From the NCBI GenBank assembly GCA_020161575.1, contig JAIUNR010000006.1, positions 124,001 through 188,000 of the forward strand: 64,000 nt of DNA, given 5' to 3'. Under the pieces are notes generated by a model, which saw only the letters and a list, made by a program, of their open reading frames with translations, searched no databases and was not told the DNA's origin. The position numbers and the translations under genes are program-made. Positions 7,217-15,183 of the stretch are shown in pieces; position 1 is the stretch's first letter; every line of letters starts with the position of its first letter. The DNA comes from Pseudomonadota bacterium (GTDB taxonomy: Bacteria; Pseudomonadota; Alphaproteobacteria; Rhizobiales; Beijerinckiaceae).

Positions 7217-9943
7217 TTAAATATCCAGCCGGATCTGGCGATCACCGACAGTGTCGTGGATCGCTGCGGCCTGCCGCGTCAGTTCAGTCCAGTCGGTGAC
7301 GAGGGCGTTGTAGGCCGTGGCCTCTTGGCGATCCTGCCGCCGCTTGTCGCTGATTTCGTAGAGGACGTAGGCCAGATCCTTCACCGCCTCAGCCTTGTCG
7401 CTCCCAAATTTCTTCAGGAGCACAGCCGTATTGTGCGACAAGCCATCCAGTTGATGCTGACGCACGAGATACTGACAGCATTCCCAAATGGTGAGATGGC
7501 GGTCGTTCTCCGGCTCCCACCCTTCTTCAAGTTCCTCCCGTTTGTAGATGCGGACCCGCCCGGCCGACGATTCCACGATGCCCGCATGGCGCACATCGTC
7601 CACCGAAATGCCACGGGCGCGGGCGAGGTTATCGGCATCGCCGAACACACCCTTTTCGTAGCCATGCTGGGTAAACCAGGTCACGGCAAAGCGCGTCTCG
7701 GGGTCGAAATCACCCTCCTGTGAGGAGAGATACTGATCCAGTTCCTCGTTGATTATCTGCAAGGCAGTCTTCACCGACATCGGGCTGTCGTCACGTTCGA
7801 TCACTGAGGCATAGCGGCTGAAAATCGCGATGCCAGGGCCGACGGATGCCTGGGGAATGTCCACCGGGGCGATGCTCGCGCGATGCATCTCCTTAAGGGC
7901 TGCGGGCAGTTCGCGGCGCAGCGCCCGGATAAACTCGACGCGGGAGATCGTCTCGGCATCCCGCGCGCGAGGTCGGCACGCCATCACGACAGAGGTGGCG
8001 AGCGCGTTCTTGTTCTTCTTGAGGTTGCCGACAAGCTCGGTCCGCACCGGCCATGTCGCCCCGATAGAATAGCCGGCGTCGACAATCGCCTGAAGGAAGG
8101 TCGCCCAGCCTTTAACCGAGAAACCGCTTTCATCTACCTCGCCTTGCCGGAAAGCGTAATAAATCGCAGCGGGCACATCGGGCCGGCCCTGAGTCGCCAT
8201 GTGGCGCATGACGGTGGTCATGCCTTCGAGAAAGAAGCTGTCGGCCTCGTCCTTGCCGCCATGGCGTTTGTAGTCCGCAACCAGTTCCTCTTGCTTGGGA
8301 ACCAGCATAGTCGAAAACAGGTCCGGGTAGGTGCTTGCCAGTCCCTTCCTCAGCCAGACATAGAAGAAATCGGACAAATCCGCATAAGGGACGTTGTCGT
8401 AGTAGGGCGGATCGGTCGAGACGACGAAGTCTGTGAAATCTACGTTCTGGGCATCCATTTGGCGTTCAACGCCCCCCTGCTCCGAACAGGGAAGAGCGGC
8501 CACGGCCTTGGCCAGATATTCGACCTGACCTATAAAATTGCCTGATGAAGATGAGAACGGGTTTCCTTCGGCTGTATCCCACCGCATGGGCAGAGCTTGC
8601 ATCGCAAACACCTGCTCCACCTTTTCGCCCGACGTGTGCCAGAACGTGCTCGTGGACTGCCTGTTGGCCAAACGGCTCACGCACAACACCAAATACGAGA
8701 GTATCGCTTTCCTGTGTGCGGAGTCAGGAATGTCTCGAACTACGTCCGGGATGAGCCCCATAAATGTATTCAGCGCGATGGTCTGCCGATCCATAAAGAG
8801 GTCGGATATATTCGTAGGGCCGTAGTTGGTCACACTCATATACTGCGGGTGCTGCGACAGCGGATATTCTGGTCTCCAATCGGGTTTTTCGCTGAAAGCC
8901 AGCGTCTCGTGCTCTTTGGTTGGGGCGACGTATCGACGCCCGCCTTTCCCTTCCACGACGATGGCAAGGAGGCGCCAGCCCATCCTGCCGGCCATGCCTT
9001 CAGCCTTCACATAGTCTGCGGTGACGGCGTCACCGGTCAGGAGGCACCTGAAGTTCGCGCCTCGCCCTGCCTTGGTCCCTGCCGCCACGGCATCTTCGTC
9101 GTCGGGCTTCCCGCTATGCACCTCGAAGGAAATGTCGGTGCCATTGACAACCGGCTTCACCCACACTGATTTCTTGGGCTTGTTGCAAAGCCAGTAATTC
9201 GAGATCAGGGGAACATGAGCACCGCGTACCGCCGGGTTGGGGCTGGCGACAGTCCTGGCCCACAGCCAGGCAAGAACGGTGGCCTCCCCGCCGCCGTCTT
9301 TCTTTGGAAGCCCGACAGAGGGATAAAGACGTCCAATCTTCTTCCTAGCGCGGTTGCTCAGCTCTTTCGCATACCAGAGGATGTCTTCGGCAAGGCCCTC
9401 GGCTCCGCGGTAATGTAGGCGCTCCGGTTTTCCGGGATGGACGGGCTTCTGATCTTTGAATTGCGACGGCAATTCAATCATCGCCTTGCCAATCATCACG
9501 GCAACAGGATTGAGGTCGGACCCGTGCGAGCGAAGGCCTAGTCGCAATGCTTCAAGAGGTATGGAGCCGCCTCCCGAAAATGGGTCATAGGCTGGCGGGA
9601 CGCCGTCTGGAAAATTCTTCTGTATCTCGATGCGGGCATGTTGAAGAACTTCGTCGTTCGTCGAGTTCTCCCATTTCACCAAGTCCTCGATAATCCGAAA
9701 AAGCCGTTGGCGCTCTGTCTCAACGGCTTCTTCGGTCGGAAATCGCTCTGGATGGCTAGACGGATCATCGACAAGCTGCGCGAACAGCACCGCACGACAA
9801 GCCGCCAGCGGCCGACGTGCCCACCACAAATGGAGCGTGGAAGGATGCCCGTGCCGGATCGATTTTTCGCGCGCCGACGCCGCATTGATCGCTTCGAGCG
9901 GGATCGCCACTTCTATAAGCTTCTTCCTATAGGTCTGGGTCAT
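7217..9943 (-). CDS. DUF1156 adenine-type DNA methyltransferase (PglXI/DrmMI-like)
   Basis: The protein has 908 residues from ATG 9943 (MTQTYRKKLIEVAIPLEAIN). The N-terminus with SAREKSIRHGHPSTLHLWWA is the DUF1156 signature. SAM-binding motif I is YDPFSGGGS at about 119-127, motif II-like GSDLNPVAV at about 141-149, and the catalytic motif IV is DPPYYDN at about 511-517. Together they indicate an N6-adenine (less likely N4-cytosine) methyltransferase that marks host DNA. DUF1156 enzymes are the methylases of class 1 DISARM (DrmMI) and type 3 BREX (PglXI). The gene starts 10 bases after the small HEPN gene. The frame is open to 10135, inside the HEPN gene, without homology there. Confidence 0.9.
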   Translation of the reverse strand: MTQTYRKKLIEVAIPLEAINAASAREKSIRHGHPSTLHLWWARRPLAACRAVLFAQLVDDPSSHPERFPTEEAVETERQRLFRIIEDLVKWENSTNDEVLQHARIEIQKNFPDGVPPAYDPFSGGGSIPLEALRLGLRSHGSDLNPVAVMIGKAMIELPSQFKDQKPVHPGKPERLHYRGAEGLAEDILWYAKELSNRARKKIGRLYPSVGLPKKDGGGEATVLAWLWARTVASPNPAVRGAHVPLISNYWLCNKPKKSVWVKPVVNGTDISFEVHSGKPDDEDAVAAGTKAGRGANFRCLLTGDAVTADYVKAEGMAGRMGWRLLAIVVEGKGGRRYVAPTKEHETLAFSEKPDWRPEYPLSQHPQYMSVTNYGPTNISDLFMDRQTIALNTFMGLIPDVVRDIPDSAHRKAILSYLVLCVSRLANRQSTSTFWHTSGEKVEQVFAMQALPMRWDTAEGNPFSSSSGNFIGQVEYLAKAVAALPCSEQGGVERQMDAQNVDFTDFVVSTDPPYYDNVPYADLSDFFYVWLRKGLASTYPDLFSTMLVPKQEELVADYKRHGGKDEADSFFLEGMTTVMRHMATQGRPDVPAAIYYAFRQGEVDESGFSVKGWATFLQAIVDAGYSIGATWPVRTELVGNLKKNKNALATSVVMACRPRARDAETISRVEFIRALRRELPAALKEMHRASIAPVDIPQASVGPGIAIFSRYASVIERDDSPMSVKTALQIINEELDQYLSSQEGDFDPETRFAVTWFTQHGYEKGVFGDADNLARARGISVDDVRHAGIVESSAGRVRIYKREELEEGWEPENDRHLTIWECCQYLVRQHQLDGLSHNTAVLLKKFGSDKAEAVKDLAYVLYEISDKRRQDRQEATAYNALVTDWTELTRQAAAIHDTVGDRQIRLDI

Positions 9944-9953
9944 TGGGTCTCTT

Positions 9954-10547
9954 TCAATGTGGTGCTGCGGCTTCGATATGCTGGGCCATCGCCTTGAGGC
10001 TGTTGCAGATCGTTGCGAAGCGGTTTTGCTTTTTGAGCCACGCGCCGCTCGACGACATCCGGTCTTGACCGATTGCCTCGAGCGCCCGCTTTTTCGAAAC
10101 GGAGCTGTCGTGGGCCGCGAAATTTCTGAGAGCACTTAGCTTCTTGAGAGCGGTGGTGTAGGCGGCATCACCGACGGTCGTGGGTAGCCAATGACCGTTC
10201 GGCACGATCTTCTTGATAGTCTTCAAAAGCCCATCACGCCCCGCGAAATCAAAATACCCATCACCACAGATCAGATATTCGCATACCTCGACGTTCATAT
10301 GCTTTGGAAATGTGCGTTGCTTTACCTGAGAGAACGTCGTCGCATCATTGTTGATTAGCGCGACCAAGCAACTCAGCATCAAATCTTCAAACTCGCGATA
10401 CAAACGAATGACAGCCAAGTCATAGCACCAAGATTCATCCTGCTCAGTAATTGCCGTTGCCGTGGCGCTGCGCTGCGTAAAGGCAATTATCTCATCGACA
10501 TTTGTCCTGAAATTTTGAGCTGCTCGTCGGATACTTTTTTTCCTCAT
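9954..10547 (-). CDS. Small HEPN-motif protein of the defence array
   Basis: This 197-residue, mostly helical protein has the RNFAAH motif (Rx4H) at about residues 141-146, the hallmark of HEPN RNase folds, within ALKKLSALRNFAAHDS. The middle (EDLMLSCLVALIN, FPKHMNVEVCEYLICGDGYF) resembles uncharacterised HEPN or RiboL-PSP-HEPN-like proteins. Its ATG overlaps the TGA of the DrmD-like helicase gene (ATGA), so it is translationally coupled to it. Its GC content is visibly lower than that of the flanking genes. It could be an abortive-infection RNase, or an inactive structural subunit as in several multi-gene systems. The family name is an inference from the motif. Confidence 0.6.
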   Translation of the reverse strand: MRKKSIRRAAQNFRTNVDEIIAFTQRSATATAITEQDESWCYDLAVIRLYREFEDLMLSCLVALINNDATTFSQVKQRTFPKHMNVEVCEYLICGDGYFDFAGRDGLLKTIKKIVPNGHWLPTTVGDAAYTTALKKLSALRNFAAHDSSVSKKRALEAIGQDRMSSSGAWLKKQNRFATICNSLKAMAQHIEAAAPH

Positions 10548-13500
10548 GCCGGCGCCCCTGCACGTTCCAGGAGACGGCGAAGATCGAATTGAATCGCCGT
10601 TTCCAAGAACGACGGCTCCCGCTCGACGAGCGGGCCGCGCACATAACGTGGCTCATGGGCGAAGCCGGCGTTGACGGAGACGATCGCCAGAATGAACTTC
10701 TCCGGCTCGTGCAGCGAGGTGATGACCTCCTGCCGCGTGACCATCACGCTGTCCGCGCCATCGATCCGCCCCTTGACCTCAATGAAGCGCAGATGCCCCG
10801 ATTTCGGGTCGTGCGAGGCGATATCGTAGCCGATCTTCTGGGCCGATACGTCGGACGGGTCGTTACCAAGCGCTCGCTCGGCCGACATGACCGCAGCCAT
10901 CGCCGCAAGCTCGATCTTTCGCCGCGCCTCGGGGTCTTCCGCGAAATGGTTCGGGACGCTTGGCGCCTGACGCGCTTCGAGCAACCCACGCGGAATGACC
11001 ACCATGCCGCCCCGCACGCGCGGCGGCTGCGATGAGATGAATCGTTCGCGTTCAAGCTGGTCCATGCGCCGCTTCTGGCGCTCCGCCAGGTCTTCGGCGC
11101 GTCGCTGGGCATTCTGCCAATTCACCCGCGTCTTCTTGCCGGCACGCTCCTCTTCCTTCAGCTCGAAGGCACGCGAGTCCCAGTAGTTGATCTCCTTCTT
11201 GAGCCGAGCTCGAACTTCCTGCTCGACTTTTTCAATCTCGGGCACGCGCCGCGCCTTCACCTCGGCGACATGGCGCTGAGCTAGCTCTACCGTCGCGAAC
11301 CGGATCGCGGCCTTCTCCAGATCGGTGGCCAGCCAGCTTTCGTCCAGAAGATCACGCACACTGTCGATCTCCTCCGGTTTGGCGGGCCGCAGGTTCAAAT
11401 GCGGGGCGATGCCGGCGTTGACGGTGCATCCGGACTTGTCGATGGCGGCGAACTGGAGCCGCTGCGAAATTACATGCGGTTTGCCGGCGCTGGTGACGCG
11501 ACCATCCTGAACGCTGTGTTCCAACAGGAAGATCGCCGAAAGCGCATCGCCCGCATCAGTGTCGTCCACCAGGATCGCGCCCTGTCGCATGATCTGCTCA
11601 TACTGCTCGCGGATCAGGCTGATCACGGCTTCGAGCAGCGGATGGCCGGGGCAGACGAAAGCGGCGACCGGCTGCTGGTTGATCTTGTCCTTCTCGAAAC
11701 AGATCCGCTCATACTGGGTCTGGATCGGCGCGCCGGAGCCGATCTGACGATCGCGTTCACGGATGCGCACAGGCACATGGGTGATTTCCCAGCGCCCCTC
11801 TTCGCGGCGCTTGATCTTGCCGCCCAGATGCTGGAACGCCTCGACGAAGAAGCTCTGGATGTGATGCGGCTGAAGGCGCAGCGCCTCGGCCCGCTCCATT
11901 TCAAGTCTCAGTTCCTCGACCCTGGCTTCCGGCATGGTGTCGTTCGTCAGCGCCCGTCGACGTAGCAACTCAAGCAGATGCGCCTGGTCAACCGCGCCAT
12001 CGACCTGCTGGAAGAGGCGCGCCTTGACCTCTTCCTTCTCGCCATACTGGATCGCCTCAAACAGCAGATCCTTGAGCGCCACGCCGTCGAACAATTCGCC
12101 GAGCACGTCATAGACGCGGCCGCCCAGCGCCTCGCGCGCCGCTTCGAGTTTCTCAAGCAAACGGGCGTAAACCTCGCCCTCGCGGGTATCGGCCGCGACG
12201 AGATTCCAAAGGTGGCAAACTTCCATCTGGCCAATGCGGTGGATACGCCCGAACCGCTGCTCAATCTTGTTCGGGTTCCATGGCAGGTCGTAGTTGACCA
12301 TCAGGTGGCCGCGCTGAAGGTTCACGCCTTCACCCGCCGCGTCGTTGGCGATCAGGACCAACATGTCCTTGTCCTGCATGAAGCGCTCGACGACCTTGCG
12401 CCGCTCCTCACGCGAAACGCCGCCGTGGATCACTTCCACAGCCTCGGGATTGCCGAGCCGCGCACGCACCTTGTCGAGCAGGTAGTGCAGCGTGTCCTTG
12501 GGCTCGGTAAAGATAATCAGCTTGCGGCGACTTCCCGCGGCGTCGATCATGAGATCGTCGTCGAGAATCCGATTGAGCTGGCTCCATTTCGTATCCACGC
12601 CGGACCGAAGCACGCCGAGCGCCATCGCTTCCAGCCCCTTGAGCGTCTCGACTTCGAGGGCAAGCTGCTCGACGGTCTCGGCCGTCGTCGCGCCTGTCGA
12701 GATCAGATCTTCAAGCTCGTCGATCTCCTCCTGGCCATATTCCTCGATGTTGCGCAGCATGTCCGCGCTGATCGCCGATTCAGGCATGACGGCCCTGCGC
12801 CCCTTGGCCGCCAGACGCGCTTCGCCCAATTCGTTCTCCAGCCGTTCCCGGCGGCGCTTGAGGGACTGGTAGATGGCGGCTGGTGACGATGCGAGGCGCC
12901 GCTGAAGTATCTGCAAGGCGAAGCCCACATTGTTGCGCTTCTTTCCATCGCCTTCGGCGAAGCGCTGCACGCGGTTCATCTCGGTGCGCACATATTCGGT
13001 GACGGCGGTGTAGAGTGCAGCCTCGCCCTCGGAGAGCTGATATTTGACCGTGCGCGCCCGCCGCTCGGGAAACAGCGGCCGCCCGTCGAACTTGAGCAGT
13101 TCCTCCTTGGTCAGCCGCCGCATCATGTCTTCGGTGTCAGCATAGTGGACCCCGTCGCGGAACCGGCCCTCGAACCGATCGCCGTCGAGGAGCGCCATGA
13201 AGAGCTGAAAATCCTCTTCCTTGCCGTTGTGCGGCGTCGCCGACATCAAGAGCAGGTGCCGGCAGACCTGACCGAGCTTCTGGCCGACCTGATAGCGCCG
13301 CGTATATTTGACCTCGCCGCCGAAATACGTCGCCGACATGCGATGGGCTTCATCGCAGATGATCAGGTCCCACTCCCGCGCGCTCATGAGCTTCTCCTGA
13401 AGCTCCTCGTTGCGCGCCAGCACGTCGAGGCGGACGATCAGCCGATCCCGATCGCTGAACGGATTGCCCGACCGCGAATTCTCGATCATGTCGCGAGAGA

Positions 13501-14047
13501 GAATGTCGAACTCGAGATTGAACTTCTGGCCGAGTTCGTCCTGCCACTGCTCGACCAAGCTGCCCGGCGCGACGACAAGGCAGCGTTCGAGATCGCTGCG
13601 GGCGATCAGTTCCTTCATCAAGAGGCCCGCCATGATCGTCTTGCCCGCGCCGGGATCGTCGGCGAGGAGGAAGCGCAGCGGCTGGCGCGGCAGCATCTCG
13701 CCATAGACCGCCGAAATCTGGTGCGGCAGCGGATCAACGAGGCTGGTGTGGATCGCCAGATACGGGTCGAAATAATGCGCCAGCTTGATACGGTTGGCTT
13801 CCGTCACCAGACGCAGCAGCGCTCCATCAGCGTCGAATGACCATGGTCGGCCATTCTGCTCGACCTCCAGGCGGTGCTCATCATCCCGATAGAGAACCGC
13901 CTCGGCCACCGTGCCATTATGATCGCGATAAACGACATTGATCGCCTGATCGCCGATCCAGTCCACTGAAACGACATGCACGACCTGCGCCGAGGCAACG
14001 CCCCGCACCGATGCACCGTTCTTTACATCCTCAAGTGTTGCCCCCAT
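10544..14047 (-). CDS. SNF2-family helicase with C-terminal DUF3883 domain (DrmD-like)
   Basis: The protein has 1167 residues. The SNF2/HepA-type helicase core has Walker A LADDPGAGKT at about 128-137, DEAH at about 232-235, SATPHNG at about 269-275 and motif VI QRFGRIHRIGQ at about 597-607. Two coiled, charged stretches flank the second RecA domain. The last 100 residues form a DUF3883 domain: KIGYDIASHD at about 1071 and FIEVKGR at about 1088, whose GYD...EVKG pattern resembles PD-(D/E)XK nucleases. This architecture is that of DrmD of class 1 DISARM and related BREX helicases. It lies 25 bases downstream of the WYL regulator gene. A DNA translocase acting on unmodified phage DNA is the probable role. 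Confidence 0.88.
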   Translation of the reverse strand: MGATLEDVKNGASVRGVASAQVVHVVSVDWIGDQAINVVYRDHNGTVAEAVLYRDDEHRLEVEQNGRPWSFDADGALLRLVTEANRIKLAHYFDPYLAIHTSLVDPLPHQISAVYGEMLPRQPLRFLLADDPGAGKTIMAGLLMKELIARSDLERCLVVAPGSLVEQWQDELGQKFNLEFDILSRDMIENSRSGNPFSDRDRLIVRLDVLARNEELQEKLMSAREWDLIICDEAHRMSATYFGGEVKYTRRYQVGQKLGQVCRHLLLMSATPHNGKEEDFQLFMALLDGDRFEGRFRDGVHYADTEDMMRRLTKEELLKFDGRPLFPERRARTVKYQLSEGEAALYTAVTEYVRTEMNRVQRFAEGDGKKRNNVGFALQILQRRLASSPAAIYQSLKRRRERLENELGEARLAAKGRRAVMPESAISADMLRNIEEYGQEEIDELEDLISTGATTAETVEQLALEVETLKGLEAMALGVLRSGVDTKWSQLNRILDDDLMIDAAGSRRKLIIFTEPKDTLHYLLDKVRARLGNPEAVEVIHGGVSREERRKVVERFMQDKDMLVLIANDAAGEGVNLQRGHLMVNYDLPWNPNKIEQRFGRIHRIGQMEVCHLWNLVAADTREGEVYARLLEKLEAAREALGGRVYDVLGELFDGVALKDLLFEAIQYGEKEEVKARLFQQVDGAVDQAHLLELLRRRALTNDTMPEARVEELRLEMERAEALRLQPHHIQSFFVEAFQHLGGKIKRREEGRWEITHVPVRIRERDRQIGSGAPIQTQYERICFEKDKINQQPVAAFVCPGHPLLEAVISLIREQYEQIMRQGAILVDDTDAGDALSAIFLLEHSVQDGRVTSAGKPHVISQRLQFAAIDKSGCTVNAGIAPHLNLRPAKPEEIDSVRDLLDESWLATDLEKAAIRFATVELAQRHVAEVKARRVPEIEKVEQEVRARLKKEINYWDSRAFELKEEERAGKKTRVNWQNAQRRAEDLAERQKRRMDQLERERFISSQPPRVRGGMVVIPRGLLEARQAPSVPNHFAEDPEARRKIELAAMAAVMSAERALGNDPSDVSAQKIGYDIASHDPKSGHLRFIEVKGRIDGADSVMVTRQEVITSLHEPEKFILAIVSVNAGFAHEPRYVRGPLVEREPSFLETAIQFDLRRLLERAGAPA

Positions 14048-14072
14048 CAGACCGCGCTTCCTTCCGAACCAT

Positions 14073-14957
14073 TCATAGCTGAAGCCCCGCCTTGTCTAGC
14101 GCAGCCTCAGTCTCCCTGCGGTTTACTGTAACGATATGCTGCGTATGGGCGCTCTGTTTCGCAGCGTCACCCAGCAATCCGAGCCGCTTCAAAACATAGA
14201 AGAGCATCGCGTAACGAACTGTGAGCACGCCGTTACCCTGATCTATCCCATAGTCCTTGGCGACGACTTTCTGTTGGCTCACTGTGAGGGCTGGATGCGG
14301 CCCAATGACAACATCGAAATAGTTGTTCCAAAGCCAGTCACGCTCACCGGCCTCTCCGGGTTTGCCCTTCGCGCCAACATCAAGAATGCGTGGCAGCAGG
14401 AAATCCTTGAACTTGTGCTCCAGGTGACAATAGGCCCGCGCGTGCCAGCGGAAACCATCATAGCCAAAGGCATGAGGTGTGATCCGGCGCCAGATGGGCT
14501 CCGGCCGCGCCACGTTCATCGACTGATAGAAGATATCGACAGAGACGCCCTCGCGGCTGGCGTCGAGCATCTTGCGCAAAACCTCGATATCGATGTCGCG
14601 CCTGGGAGTCAGTGCAACGTCGGCGCTGGGAAGCTCGGCGATCCAGGAGTCGTGAGATGGAGCCGCACCTTCAGCCACCGAGCGAAGCTGTGCGAGATAG
14701 ACATAGGGGTCCGGCTCAAGAAAGCGCAGCACGAACTTTTCGGCGGCGACATATCGCTTGGCGCGGGTGTCATATTCCATGTTTCCCGGCGCCCGTTCCT
14801 GATAGAGCGTCAAGTCCTTGGACGCCTGCGGCACCGACACGCCGAATGCCTCCACGAGGTCGGCCCGGTTGATCGAGCCCTCCCAGAACAGCCGGAACTC
14901 GATGAATTCGAGCCGGCGCCCCACTCCCCATTTCAGCGCCGTGCCAGCCTCTGCCAT
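14073..14957 (-). CDS. BrxR/CapW-like WYL-domain transcriptional regulator
   Basis: The protein has 294 residues from ATG 14957 (MAEAGTALKWGVGRRLEFIE). The N-terminal winged HTH is at about residues 12-75: RRLEFIEFRLFWEGSINRAD then VSVPQASKDLTLYQ, closely like BrxR/CapW repressors of BREX and CBASS loci. A WYL domain follows at about 120-200 (RRITPHAFGYDGFRWHARAY, HKFKDFLLPRI), then a WCX-like C-terminal part. The frame extends to 15128 without homology. The gene heads the leftward defence operon and faces the rightward one across a 226-base region with two inverted repeats. It probably represses both arms until a signal is sensed; the signal is unknown. Confidence 0.88.
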   Translation of the reverse strand: MAEAGTALKWGVGRRLEFIEFRLFWEGSINRADLVEAFGVSVPQASKDLTLYQERAPGNMEYDTRAKRYVAAEKFVLRFLEPDPYVYLAQLRSVAEGAAPSHDSWIAELPSADVALTPRRDIDIEVLRKMLDASREGVSVDIFYQSMNVARPEPIWRRITPHAFGYDGFRWHARAYCHLEHKFKDFLLPRILDVGAKGKPGEAGERDWLWNNYFDVVIGPHPALTVSQQKVVAKDYGIDQGNGVLTVRYAMLFYVLKRLGLLGDAAKQSAHTQHIVTVNRRETEAALDKAGLQL

Positions 14958-14990
14958 TGCTTCCGTCTCGCATGAGTTAGCATAAAAACT

Positions 14991-15007
14991 ATATGGACAA
15001 TCCATAT
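14991..15007. promoter_or_regulatory. Inverted repeat ATATGGA-CAA-TCCATAT, candidate operator of the WYL regulator
   Basis: This is a perfect 7-base inverted repeat with a 3-base spacer, 34 bases upstream of the WYL gene start. On the minus strand a TATGCT hexamer follows closely, so the repeat could cover the promoter of the leftward operon. BrxR-type proteins bind inverted repeats in the promoter of their own operon. The match between regulator family and site type supports an operator, but no binding consensus for this protein is available. Confidence 0.6.
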
Positions 15008-15027
15008 TGGTCCGTGTAATTATTATT

Positions 15028-15053
15028 CCCATTGAAGGGCTTTCGTCAATGGG
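15028..15053. promoter_or_regulatory. Inverted repeat CCCATTGA-N10-TCAATGGG between the divergent defence operons
   Basis: A perfect 8-base inverted repeat (arms 15028-15035 and 15046-15053) with a 10-base spacer lies 131 bases before the rightward operon. A further half-site-like CATTGGGCAA follows at 15064-15073. It could be a second operator for the WYL protein on the rightward promoter, a site for another regulator, or an RNA hairpin. It shares little sequence with the repeat at 14991, so one protein binding both is not assured. Confidence 0.45.
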
Positions 15054-15183
15054 CAATCGGACATTGGGCAAGGGTGGGTATGCAGCGATATCGTTCTGAA
15101 CATCGCACCATCGACGCGCGAACTTCATTGGCCGCCGCTAACACGGCGCCCGGCAATGAGCGGCGCCTGAAAGGAGAGCGGCC

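Noticed and set aside
3907..14047. Calling the left arm a complete class 1 DISARM or type 3 BREX system
   Set aside because: DrmD-like and DUF1156 proteins are present, but DrmA, DrmB and PglZ are not encoded anywhere in the window, so neither definition is met.
15022..15031. ATTATTCCCA, identical to the ten bases at the guaA stop (33780-33789), considered as a second attachment site
   Set aside because: Ten AT-rich bases can match by chance, the match does not extend into the guaA coding end, and it lies inside the promoter region of the defence operons.
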